5,237 nt of DNA, from NCBI GenBank assembly GCA_938023895.1, contig CALJDH010000125.1, positions 1 to 5,237 of the forward strand. Direction: 5' to 3'. Source of the DNA: an uncultured Aliiroseovarius sp. (GTDB taxonomy: Bacteria; Pseudomonadota; Alphaproteobacteria; Rhodobacterales; Rhodobacteraceae). A program made the translations under genes and the position numbers. The notes below the pieces were generated by a model, which was not told the origin of the DNA, ran no database searches, and saw only the letters and a list, made by a program, of their open reading frames with translations. Of this stretch, positions 1 through 5,237 are shown one piece after another. The stretch's first letter is position 1; each line of letters opens with the position of its first letter.

Positions 1-728
1 GGATCTTTCAAAGAAGCTACGAACACGGGCAGCGGGTTCAGCCCCTGCCGTAACAACGACTTCACCAGTCGATTGATCGGGTTCAGCCCCGCACCTTGCA
101 CCAGCGCACGATAGAAGACGACGGGCACAACCGGTGCGCCCTCGGTCCACGCCTCTTGCGCGGCGGACAGATCGGCCACGCCAGCACCCGGCCAATAGAC
201 ACCCGCGCGCAGCAAGGGACGCGCGGCTTCGGGCTTGTCGCCGCCCTCGATCATCGCCTTGGCGTAGTTCAGGAACCCAACCGAGTTCTCCGGCCCGCCC
301 TCGACCAGATACGCCCAAAGCGCATCGTATTCCTCGTCCGACACAGTCGACAGTGCGCGCAGCTCTGCATCCGGCTTGTCGTCACCCGGCAGCAGCGCCA
401 AAGGCACGCCTGCGTCGCGCAAATGGGCGGCATATTGCTCGGCCCCATACTTCCAATATCCGACACCGCCAAGAACGCGCGCCACGGCCAGACGAGATTT
501 CGTCGCGCAGTTGTCGATATGCAGGTCGACCGACATCGGGTGCGCCAAATGCATCATATTGGCCAGACGCAGACCGGGTGCGCCGTCCATCTCGGCCCGC
601 GCTTGGGCAAGGCCCGCAAGTTCCGTATCTGCGGCCGAAATGAACACCAGATCCGAGGGCGTCTGCCCCAGATCCACCGGTTCTTTCCCGTCATCAATGC
701 TGCCTGGAGTGGCTGCCAGAAGATGCAT
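1..728 (-). CDS. cobN: Cobaltochelatase subunit CobN, N-terminal part (cut by window edge)
   Basis: CobN is the large subunit of the aerobic, ATP-dependent cobaltochelatase; with the AAA+ subunits CobS and CobT it inserts Co(II) into hydrogenobyrinic acid a,c-diamide in the cytoplasm. The window holds the first 242 codons of a protein that is usually about 1,100-1,300 residues, so the catalytic bulk lies to the left. The product begins MHLLAATPGSIDDG and continues DLGQTPSDLVFISAADTEL, typical of CobN; a later stretch reads HPMSVDLHIDN and LGGVGYWKYG, matching my memory of the family's HPMSVD...LGG..YW pattern, rather than the paralogues ChlH/BchH. The ATG at 726-728 is supported by an AAGGGA Shine-Dalgarno element about 6 bases upstream and because the family motif starts right there. 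It follows cobW and a GNAT gene on the same strand, but 235 bases separate it from the latter, with a small opposite-strand gene inside. It may be co-transcribed or have its own promoter; the sequence does not decide. Confidence 0.93.
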   Translation of the reverse strand, partial: MHLLAATPGSIDDGKEPVDLGQTPSDLVFISAADTELAGLAQARAEMDGAPGLRLANMMHLAHPMSVDLHIDNCATKSRLAVARVLGGVGYWKYGAEQYAAHLRDAGVPLALLPGDDKPDAELRALSTVSDEEYDALWAYLVEGGPENSVGFLNYAKAMIEGGDKPEAARPLLRAGVYWPGAGVADLSAAQEAWTEGAPVVPVVFYRALVQGAGLNPINRLVKSLLRQGLNPLPVFVASLKD

Positions 729-734
729 GTCGCG

Positions 735-740
735 TCCCTT
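735..740 (-). promoter_or_regulatory. Ribosome binding site of cobN
   Basis: On the minus strand AAGGGA is followed by CGCGAC and then the cobN ATG at 728-726, a normal spacing. It fixes the start of cobN and shows that the gene has its own initiation signal instead of being coupled to the gene before it. Confidence 0.6.
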
Positions 741-791
741 GCGTTAAGATGTTATGGACCGGCCCAACGTGACCCGATCAAGGTAAACCCC

Positions 792-956
792 ATGGACTAT
801 AAAGCTGCCGGCGCGCCGAAACCTGCAAAGGGCAATCCCCGCCATTCCGAACATAATGCCCGCGGAACCGAAAAGAATCCGCTGAACCGGAAAGACGATA
901 AATCGGCGCTTTTGGCGCGGATGAAGGCCGCTGCCGACAAGGGCAAGAAGGCGTAA
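792..956 (+). CDS. Small basic hypothetical protein, 54 residues
   Basis: I do not recognise a named family. The predicted product starts MDYKAAGAPKPAKGNP and ends RMKAAADKGKKA. It has 10 Lys and 4 Arg against 6 acidic residues, no Cys, no signal peptide and no membrane segment; the N-terminal 35 residues are rich in Pro, Gly and Asn and look disordered, while the tail (about 36-53) could form a basic amphipathic helix. Support for a real gene: an AAGG element at 780-783 sits 8 bases before the ATG; the ORF exactly fills the gap between two opposite-strand genes; and its stop is only 7 bases from the stop of the convergent acetyltransferase gene. The reading frame stays open upstream to position 96, but that part is antisense to cobN and should not be included. 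I have an uncertain recollection of similar short proteins in Rhodobacteraceae. Nucleic-acid binding is only a guess from charge. Confidence 0.7.
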   Translation: MDYKAAGAPKPAKGNPRHSEHNARGTEKNPLNRKDDKSALLARMKAAADKGKKA

Positions 957-963
957 GCGGCGC

Positions 964-1416
964 TCACAGCGCTTTCTCCATGAAGAGCGAGCTGTTGGCC
1001 TCGGGATAGTCGCCAAACGGGCCGCATTTGGTAAATCCGGCCCGTTCGTACAGACGGTGCGCCGCATACAGCACATTGCCAGTTTCCAGCTTCATCGCCG
1101 CGTGGCCTTGCGCGCGAGAGGTGGCTTCGATCTGTTGAAGCAGCGCCTCGCCCACGCCTTTGCCGCGCGCGTCGGGCGAGACGAACATAGACTTCACCTC
1201 GCCATAATCGCCCTTATCGGCCAGCGCACCAGTGCCCAGAACCGTGTCACCCTCGCGCGCCACGAAAAACGAGATTTCGGGCACGCACAGGTCGTCGATA
1301 TTCAGAAAGAAATTGTCCTCGGGCGGAAACAGGCTCTCCATCAGGGCATGGCTTTGCTGCAGCAGCGCCGTGGCCTGAGGATCGCGTGGATCGCCGGGGA
1401 CGACTTCGATCGTCAT
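964..1416 (-). CDS. GNAT family N-acetyltransferase
   Basis: A 150-residue single-domain GNAT protein, a normal length for this superfamily of acetyl-CoA-dependent acyltransferases. Motif A is clear: EVKSMFVSPDARGKGVG at residues 73-89, where R/Q-x-x-G-x-G/A (RGKGVG, 84-89) binds the pyrophosphate of acetyl-CoA. The C-terminal part has the usual pattern around LETGN (110-114) and LYERAGF (122-128), which supplies the Tyr (124) often used as general acid, then GDYPEANSSLFMEKAL at the end. The substrate cannot be read from sequence. The ATG overlaps the cobW stop as ATGA (1413-1416), so the two are almost certainly one transcript and translationally coupled; no strong Shine-Dalgarno is seen within the cobW tail. 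It converges with the small + strand gene, 7 bases apart. A role in cobalamin biosynthesis is possible from position only; GNAT genes often sit in operons without a known link. Confidence 0.92.
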   Translation of the reverse strand: MTIEVVPGDPRDPQATALLQQSHALMESLFPPEDNFFLNIDDLCVPEISFFVAREGDTVLGTGALADKGDYGEVKSMFVSPDARGKGVGEALLQQIEATSRAQGHAAMKLETGNVLYAAHRLYERAGFTKCGPFGDYPEANSSLFMEKAL

Positions 1417-2507
1417 GCGGTCAGCGCCTGTTCGATCGCGGCGCGGTCCATGCCGGACTGTCCAATCACCACCAGACGCGTTTCACGGGTCTGGGTGCCG
1501 AAGGGCTGATCGAAATAGGTGTCGACGCGGGGCCCTACCGCCTGCAGCGTCAGGCGCATCGGCTTGCCTTCGACGGCAGCGAAGCCCTTCAGACGCAGGA
1601 TGTTGTTGGCGCGGATCACGTCGGCGACTTTCTCGGCGAAGGCTTTGGGGTCGGCGACCTCGCCCAGCGTGACCACAAAGCTTTCAAACGCATCATGGTC
1701 GTGATCGTGGTGGTGATGGTGGTGGTCATCATCGTGATCATGGTGATGGTGATCGTCGTCATGGTCGTGATGGTGATGCCCCTTCTCATGCAGAGACAAT
1801 CGGGCATCCATATCATCCTCGGCGCCCATGCCTTGGCCCAGCAGAACCTCGACCGGCAGCGCGCCCATGGTCGAGCGCACGACCTGCACGCCGTCACGGC
1901 TGTCACCTGTCAGTTGCGAGACCAACTGATCCGCCTCGCCTTCTGCCAGAAGGTCGGACTTGTTCACAACGATCATGTCGGCGCAGGTCACCTGATCCTT
2001 GAACAGCTCGGACAGAGGCGTTTCGTGATCCAGATTCTCATCCAGCTTCCGCTGCGCTTCCACGGCGTCCAGATTGGAGGCGAACTGACCATCAAACACG
2101 GCTTTTCCGTCCACCACGGTCACAACACCATCCACGGTCACACGGGTCGAGATCTCGGGCCATTGGAACGCGCGGACCAGAGGTTGCGGCAGGGCCAGAC
2201 CCGAGGTTTCAATCACGATGTGATCCGGCGGCGTGTCACGGTCCAGCAGTTTTTCCAGCGTTGGGATGAAGTCTTCAGCGACGGTGCAGCAGATGCAGCC
2301 GTTCGACAGCTCCATAATGTCATCTTCGGTGCAGGTCTCGTCCCCGCAGCCTTTCAGGATGTCGCCATCCACACCCAGATCGCCAAATTCGTTGATGATC
2401 AGCGCAATGCGCTTGCCTTTGGCGTTGTCCAGCATGTGACGGATCAGGGTCGTCTTGCCCGCGCCCAGAAAACCGGTGACCACGGTGGCAGGGATCTTTG
2501 CTTGCAT
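1413..2507 (-). CDS. cobW: CobW, cobalt-handling G3E GTPase
   Basis: CobW belongs to the COG0523 branch of G3E P-loop GTPases, a family of metal chaperones; CobW proteins bind Co(II) with GTP and are thought to deliver cobalt for cobalamin synthesis in the cytoplasm. At 364 residues the length is typical. Visible motifs: Walker A GFLGAGKTT (12-20), the metal-site CxCC motif as CICC (71-74) within ELSNGCICCTV, ETSGLA (100-105) in the switch/Walker B region, and the guanine-specificity motif NKSD (182-185). A 29-residue stretch of only His and Asp (244-272, 18 His) follows the GTPase domain, and the C-terminal CobW domain runs from about 274 to 350 (RLKGFAAVEG at 305-314). The ATG at 2505-2507 follows a strong GGAGG at 5 bases' spacing. 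A cobalamin riboswitch lies just upstream, which argues for the cobalamin role over the zinc-responsive relatives (YeiR/ZigA type). The downstream GNAT gene overlaps its stop. Confidence 0.95.
   Translation of the reverse strand: MQAKIPATVVTGFLGAGKTTLIRHMLDNAKGKRIALIINEFGDLGVDGDILKGCGDETCTEDDIMELSNGCICCTVAEDFIPTLEKLLDRDTPPDHIVIETSGLALPQPLVRAFQWPEISTRVTVDGVVTVVDGKAVFDGQFASNLDAVEAQRKLDENLDHETPLSELFKDQVTCADMIVVNKSDLLAEGEADQLVSQLTGDSRDGVQVVRSTMGALPVEVLLGQGMGAEDDMDARLSLHEKGHHHHDHDDDHHHHDHDDDHHHHHHDHDHDAFESFVVTLGEVADPKAFAEKVADVIRANNILRLKGFAAVEGKPMRLTLQAVGPRVDTYFDQPFGTQTRETRLVVIGQSGMDRAAIEQALTA
1692..1778 (-). repeat. His/Asp codon repeat inside cobW
   Basis: These 87 bases encode residues 244-272 of CobW, made only of His and Asp. 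The protein reads as two identical 9-residue units HHHHDHDDD (codons at 1752-1778 and 1725-1751) followed by HHHHHHDHDHD. The two 27-base units differ at several third positions (CAC/CAT, GAC/GAT), so the peptide is repeated while the DNA is not an exact copy. Such His-rich loops are common in CobW/COG0523 proteins and are taken to bind or store metal ions. On the opposite strand it reads as a run of Val, Met and Ile, which is an artefact. Confidence 0.9.
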
Positions 2508-2510
2508 CTT

Positions 2511-2519
2511 ATCCTCCTT
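2511..2519 (-). promoter_or_regulatory. Ribosome binding site of cobW
   Basis: On the minus strand AAGGAGGAT precedes the cobW ATG with 5 bases between GGAGG and the start codon. It is a near-perfect Shine-Dalgarno sequence and lies 2 bases downstream of a 6-bp hairpin that follows the riboswitch, so its accessibility may be the regulated step. Confidence 0.8.
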
Positions 2520-2521
2520 CG

Positions 2522-2538
2522 CCCGTCTCCCCGACGGG
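2522..2538 (-). promoter_or_regulatory. Hairpin between riboswitch and cobW RBS (candidate expression platform)
   Basis: On the minus strand CCCGTC (2538-2533), loop GGGGA, GACGGG (2527-2522) form a perfect 6-bp, GC-rich stem ending 2 bases before the Shine-Dalgarno sequence. There is no T-run after it, so it is not an intrinsic terminator. Its position, downstream of helix P1 and next to the ribosome binding site, is that of the P13 hairpin of class I cobalamin riboswitches, whose loop contacts L5. The L5 candidate here (CCGCCA, 2628-2623) could give only about 3-4 G-C pairs with this loop, so the assignment is a plausible inference. The arrangement suggests control of translation initiation. 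Confidence 0.5.
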
Positions 2539-2552
2539 TGGGTTGCGTGTGG

Positions 2553-2724
2553 GCATGGCAGGTCTCCTGGCTTTGCGGGTCGAAGCGCGCCGCCGCCTTC
2601 CCGACCCGAAGGTCAGTGGCGCTGGCGGGCGCTCTCCGCTTACAGTCGCGGGGGCGGCTGCACCATCAAACCCCGGATTGGGTCGTCCCCGGTGCATTCC
2701 CTTTTGTCCCATTGGGAACCATGC
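2553..2724 (-). ncRNA. Cobalamin riboswitch aptamer
   Basis: The minus-strand leader of cobW carries the conserved elements of the cobalamin riboswitch in the right order. P1 is formed by GCATGGT (2724-2718) with GCCATGC (2559-2553); P2 by TTCCC with GGGAA; P3 by GCACC with GGTGC. Then come GCAGCCGCC, the core CCGC-GACTGTAA-GCGG, the segment GCCACTG (2620-2614), a GACC-TTCG-GGTC tetraloop hairpin (2614-2603), GGGAAGGCGG, and the classical B12 box AGCCAGGAGACCTGCC (2572-2557). The aptamer ends 45 bases before the cobW ATG. By family knowledge, binding of adenosylcobalamin or a related cobalamin represses the gene behind it. The long J6/3-type and P7 elements cannot be assigned with certainty by eye, so ligand selectivity (AdoCbl or smaller cobalamins) is left open. 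Confidence 0.95.
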
Positions 2725-2731
2725 AGAACGT

Positions 2732-2760
2732 CTTTGCCGTGCAAGGGGGCAAAGGGTCAA
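2732..2760 (-). promoter_or_regulatory. Weak promoter candidate for the cobW riboswitch transcript, with inverted repeat
   Basis: On the minus strand TTGACC (2760-2755) matches the -35 consensus at 5 of 6 positions. The sequence 17 bases on (GCAAAG, 2737-2732) is a poor -10, but the implied transcription start near 2725 falls right at the first base of riboswitch helix P1. A 7-bp inverted repeat, CTTTGCC (2732-2738) and GGCAAAG (2748-2754) with a 9-base spacer, fills the space between -35 and start and could be an operator or simply a hairpin. The promoter call rests mostly on geometry. Confidence 0.3.
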
Positions 2761-2832
2761 GATCGAAACCGACCTTGGACGGGGGAATGGCGGCACAGGA
2801 ATCGCACCCAAACGGCGCCAAATGCAATATCT

Positions 2833-2841
2833 TGTGGATAA
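2833..2841 (-). promoter_or_regulatory. Perfect DnaA box
   Basis: The minus strand reads TTATCCACA, identical to the strong DnaA-binding consensus (TTATNCACA). It lies about 35 bases upstream of the -35 element proposed for smc and 108 bases upstream of the riboswitch start. Only one box was seen, so this is not an origin. Binding in vivo, and any effect on smc or cobW, is inference. Confidence 0.55.
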
Positions 2842-2875
2842 GTTGCACATTTCGACCACATATCGGTCCATACCG

Positions 2876-2904
2876 TTGACTCCTGCAACTTCCCTTCGAA
2901 CAAT
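2876..2904 (+). promoter_or_regulatory. Promoter candidate for smc
   Basis: TTGACT (2876-2881) matches the -35 consensus at 5 of 6 positions and is followed after exactly 17 bases by AACAAT (2899-2904), 4 of 6 matches to the -10. A start near 2911 would give a leader of about 30 bases before the smc TTG codon. The rest of the stretch 2725-2940 has no gene I can support. It also contains a DnaA box and the inverted repeat AGTTGCA (2841-2847) / TGCAACT (2884-2890), whose right arm lies in the -35/-10 spacer. Confidence 0.5.
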
Positions 2905-2928
2905 CATTGGACAGTAAGAATCAATTAT

Positions 2929-2932
2929 GAGG
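2929..2932 (+). promoter_or_regulatory. Ribosome binding site that sets the smc TTG start
   Basis: GAGG is followed by 8 bases and then TTG at 2941. The only nearby ATG (2927-2929) is in another frame and meets a stop after 12 codons, and no in-frame ATG or GTG occurs between the upstream stop TAA (2839-2841) and the conserved coding part. The TTG is therefore the best start. Confidence 0.7.
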
Positions 2933-2940
2933 CAGACCGC

Positions 2941-5237
2941 TTGCGGTTTTCAAAACTCCGTCTGAATGGCTTCAAAAGCTTTGTAGACCCGACTGATCTG
3001 GTGATCGCGGACGGGCTGACGGGTGTTGTGGGTCCGAACGGCTGCGGTAAATCCAACCTTCTGGAGGCCCTGCGCTGGGTGATGGGTGAAAACCGTCCAA
3101 CCGCCATGCGCGGTGGCGGGATGGAAGACGTGATCTTTGCCGGTGCTGCCTCGCGTCCTGCGCGCAACTTTGCCGAAGTCTCGCTGCTGTTGGACAACAG
3201 CGAACGGCTTGCGCCCTCGGGGTTCAACGAAAGCGACAACCTTGAGATTGTGCGCCGGATCACCCGCGACGCGGGCTCAGCTTACAAGGTGAACACCAAG
3301 GATGTGCGCGCGCGCGACGTCAGCATGCTGTTCGCCGATGCCTCGACCGGTGCGCATTCGCCTGCACTGGTGCGGCAGGGGCAGATCTCGGAACTGATCA
3401 ATGCCAAGCCCAAGGCCCGTCGCCGCATACTGGAGGAAGCGGCCGGCATCTCGGGCCTGTATCAGCGCCGCCACGAGGCCGAGCTGAAGCTGAAAGGCAC
3501 CGAGACCAATCTGGCACGCGTTGAAGATGTTATCGAACAGCTTGCGCAACAGCTTGGGCAACTGGCGCGTCAGGCTCGCCAAGCCGCACGTTATCGCACC
3601 ATCGGGGATGATCTGCGCCGCGCCGAGGGGCTTTTGCTTTACCGTCGCTGGAAAGAAGCCGACGCCGCCCGCGCCGAAGCACAAGCGCAATTGACCGAAC
3701 GTGTGAAGGCTGCCGCTGCAGCCGAAGGCGCATCCCGCCAAGCCACCAAAGCCCGACAGGAAGCCGAAGACCGTTTGCCACCGCTCCGCGAGGAAGAGGC
3801 CGTTGCCGCCGCGATCCTGCAACGTCTGCAAGTGCAACGCGACCAGCTGTCGGACCAGGAAAGCCAAGCCCGCGAGCGGATCGAGACGCTGACGTCGCGC
3901 ATCACGCAACTGGCCCGCGACATCGAACGTGAAAGCGGGCTGAACAAGGATGCAGGCGAAACGATCGAGCGACTGGAATGGGAGCAGGACCAGATCGCCA
4001 AGGCATCCGAAGGCCATGACGACGCGCTTGAGGCCTCAAACGCGGATGCCCGCGACAGTGCCGCGATCTTGCAGGAACGCGAAGGCGACCTGACCCAACT
4101 GACGGAAGACGTCGCGCGGCTGGCCGCGCGCCACCAATCCGCCCACCGCCTGCTGGATGACAGCCGCAAGACGCTTGAGAAAAGCGAAGGCGAAGCCATC
4201 CGGGCGCGGTCCGCAATGGACGATGCGAAGGGCGCGGTCGACAAGGCAGCCGCAGATTTTGACGCAGCTGGCGTTGCGCAGACGGCAGCTGCGAAAGCCT
4301 CGGAACAGGCTGAGGCAGCGTTGGTTGCTGCCGATGAAGCCCGTTCTGAAGCGCAGGCGCGCGAAGCTGACGCCCGCGCCGCGCGGTCCTCGGCCGAAGG
4401 TGAGGTCAACGCGCTTCATGCCGAGGTTCAGGCCTTGTCCCGTCTGGTCGAGCGCGATGCCGCGGAAGGATCGCAGGTGCTTGATACCCTGCGCGTGAAG
4501 TCGGGTTACGAAAAAGCCTTGGGGGCCGCGCTGGCAGATGACCTGCGTGCGCCGGAAATTGACGGTGAAGCGCCCTCCGGCTGGGCATTGTTGCCTGGAT
4601 ACGCGCAGGCACAGTCGCTGCCTGACGGAGTGAATGCCCTGTCCAACTATGTCTCCGTACCCGAAGTTCTGGCCCGCCGGATGAGCCAGATTGGTCTGGT
4701 CGCAACCGAAGATGCCGCACGCCTGCAAGCCGATTTGAAACCGGGGCAACGCCTTGTCTCGATGGAAGGGGATCTGTGGCGTTGGGACGGGTTCCGGGCC
4801 GGGGCGGAAGATCAGCCCTCGACCGCGGCGCTGCGTCTGGAACAGCTGAACCGCCTGCAAGAACTCAAGCAGGATCTGGAAGAAGCCACCGCCCGCGCCG
4901 ATGGCGCCCGCGCGGCCCATGACCTGTTGAAAACACGGCTGGTGGAAACCACCGAGGCCGACAAGCGCGCCCGCGATGCCCGCCGCGATGCAGACCGCGC
5001 CGTGACCGAGGCCAACCGCGCCCTGTCCCGCGCAGAAGCCGATCGCAACATCGCGGAAGGCAAGTTGGAAAACCTTGGGCTGGCCCTGAAACGGCACGAA
5101 GAAGAAGCCTTGGGCGCGCGTCAGCGTCTGGCCGAGGCAGAAAAGGGCGTCGCCGATCTGGGCGATCTGGACGCCGCCCGCACGCAGGTGGAAGAGGTCA
5201 AAATGGCCGTCGAAGCCGCGCGGATGACCATGATGTC
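2941..5237 (+). CDS. smc: Chromosome segregation protein SMC, N-terminal two thirds (cut by window edge)
   Basis: SMC is the ATPase of the bacterial SMC-ScpAB condensin complex, which loads near the origin and aligns and compacts chromosome arms. The window holds 765 codons of a protein usually near 1,150 residues. From the TTG start: N-terminal ATPase head with NGFKSFVDPTDL (9-20), Walker A GPNGCGKSN (31-39), ALRWVMGE in the following helix, and STGAHSPALVRQGQISEL (residues 136-153, Q at 146 and 148), then RRRILEEAAGIS (EEAAG 165-169). An Ala/Glu/Arg-rich coiled coil runs from about 170 to 515. The hinge spans about 519 (VKSGYEKALGAAL) to 625 (GDLWRWDGFRAG, 610-621), and a second coiled coil reaches the right edge. 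The ABC signature and Walker B lie beyond it. The frame is intact throughout. It is transcribed away from the cobalamin genes and is functionally unrelated to them. Its first residues match my memory of Rhodobacteraceae SMC (MRFSKLRLNGFKSFVDPTDL). Confidence 0.96.
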   Translation, partial: MRFSKLRLNGFKSFVDPTDLVIADGLTGVVGPNGCGKSNLLEALRWVMGENRPTAMRGGGMEDVIFAGAASRPARNFAEVSLLLDNSERLAPSGFNESDNLEIVRRITRDAGSAYKVNTKDVRARDVSMLFADASTGAHSPALVRQGQISELINAKPKARRRILEEAAGISGLYQRRHEAELKLKGTETNLARVEDVIEQLAQQLGQLARQARQAARYRTIGDDLRRAEGLLLYRRWKEADAARAEAQAQLTERVKAAAAAEGASRQATKARQEAEDRLPPLREEEAVAAAILQRLQVQRDQLSDQESQARERIETLTSRITQLARDIERESGLNKDAGETIERLEWEQDQIAKASEGHDDALEASNADARDSAAILQEREGDLTQLTEDVARLAARHQSAHRLLDDSRKTLEKSEGEAIRARSAMDDAKGAVDKAAADFDAAGVAQTAAAKASEQAEAALVAADEARSEAQAREADARAARSSAEGEVNALHAEVQALSRLVERDAAEGSQVLDTLRVKSGYEKALGAALADDLRAPEIDGEAPSGWALLPGYAQAQSLPDGVNALSNYVSVPEVLARRMSQIGLVATEDAARLQADLKPGQRLVSMEGDLWRWDGFRAGAEDQPSTAALRLEQLNRLQELKQDLEEATARADGARAAHDLLKTRLVETTEADKRARDARRDADRAVTEANRALSRAEADRNIAEGKLENLGLALKRHEEEALGARQRLAEAEKGVADLGDLDAARTQVEEVKMAVEAARMTMM

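Noticed and set aside
33..90. Direct repeat CGGGTTCAGCCCC at 33-45 and 78-90
   Set aside because: The copies are 45 bases apart and in frame, each encoding GLNP inside cobN. Two similar peptide turns explain it and no flanking structure suggests a site.
96..791. Upstream extension of the small + strand gene to give 286 codons
   Set aside because: The added part is antisense to conserved cobN coding sequence, and the AAGG ribosome binding site at 780-783 supports the start at 792.
957..975. Possible bidirectional terminator between the small gene and the acetyltransferase gene
   Set aside because: GCGCT-CAC-AGCGC followed by TTT gives only a 5-bp stem with three T on one side, and it lies mostly in the acetyltransferase coding end; too weak to call.
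1386..2879. Long + strand open frame (497 codons) over cobW and the riboswitch
   Set aside because: It is antisense to the unmistakable cobW and to the riboswitch. Its striking Val/Met/Ile run is only the complement of the His/Asp codons, and the length is explained by GC-rich codon bias.
2509..2917. Protein-coding frames in the cobW leader and smc upstream region
   Set aside because: Several 60-139 codon frames exist on both strands, but the region is accounted for by the riboswitch and promoters, and none has a recognisable product or a good start signal.
2725..2940. Replication origin in the divergent region
   Set aside because: Only one DnaA box was found, without an AT-rich unwinding element or clustered boxes. 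A single box fits a regulatory or titration site at most.
4036..5097. 353-codon minus-strand frame in the right third
   Set aside because: It is the shadow of the smc coiled-coil and hinge region, which is intact in frame on the + strand and clearly homologous.

Overview
The window looks like chromosomal DNA of a high-GC alphaproteobacterium, most likely a member of the Rhodobacteraceae (Roseobacter-like). This rests on remembered protein resemblance, mainly the start of SMC and of CobN, on the classical aerobic cobalamin genes, and on strong G/C third-position bias; no search was run.

Left two thirds (1-2724) is a cobalamin (vitamin B12) locus read leftward. From right to left it holds a complete cobalamin riboswitch (2553-2724), cobW (1413-2507; cobalt-chaperone-type GTPase with a 29-residue His/Asp metal-binding stretch), a GNAT N-acetyltransferase whose start overlaps the cobW stop by ATGA (964-1416), and the first 242 codons of cobN, the large subunit of the aerobic cobaltochelatase (1-728, running off the left edge). 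Between the acetyltransferase and cobN a small gene for a 54-residue, strongly basic protein of unknown function lies on the opposite strand (792-956). CobW is thought to supply or handle Co(II) and CobN is the subunit that works with CobS/CobT to insert it into hydrogenobyrinate diamide. Cobalt handling and insertion are therefore adjacent, with the B12 sensor at the front: high B12 should shut the leader and lower at least cobW, and possibly the genes behind it.

Right third (2941-5237) is the rightward-reading 5' two thirds of smc, the chromosome condensation ATPase, starting at TTG and open to the window end. It is unrelated to cobalamin and only shares the divergent intergenic region.

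The divergent region 2725-2940 carries a plausible sigma70-type promoter for smc, a perfect DnaA box, two inverted repeats, and a weaker promoter candidate for the riboswitch transcript. I found no tRNA, rRNA, CRISPR array, insertion sequence or phage gene. Nothing here amounts to a clearly new system. The points most worth checking are the DnaA box beside smc, the antisense small gene inside the cob cluster, the acetyltransferase coupled to cobW, and the hairpin between the riboswitch and the cobW ribosome binding site.
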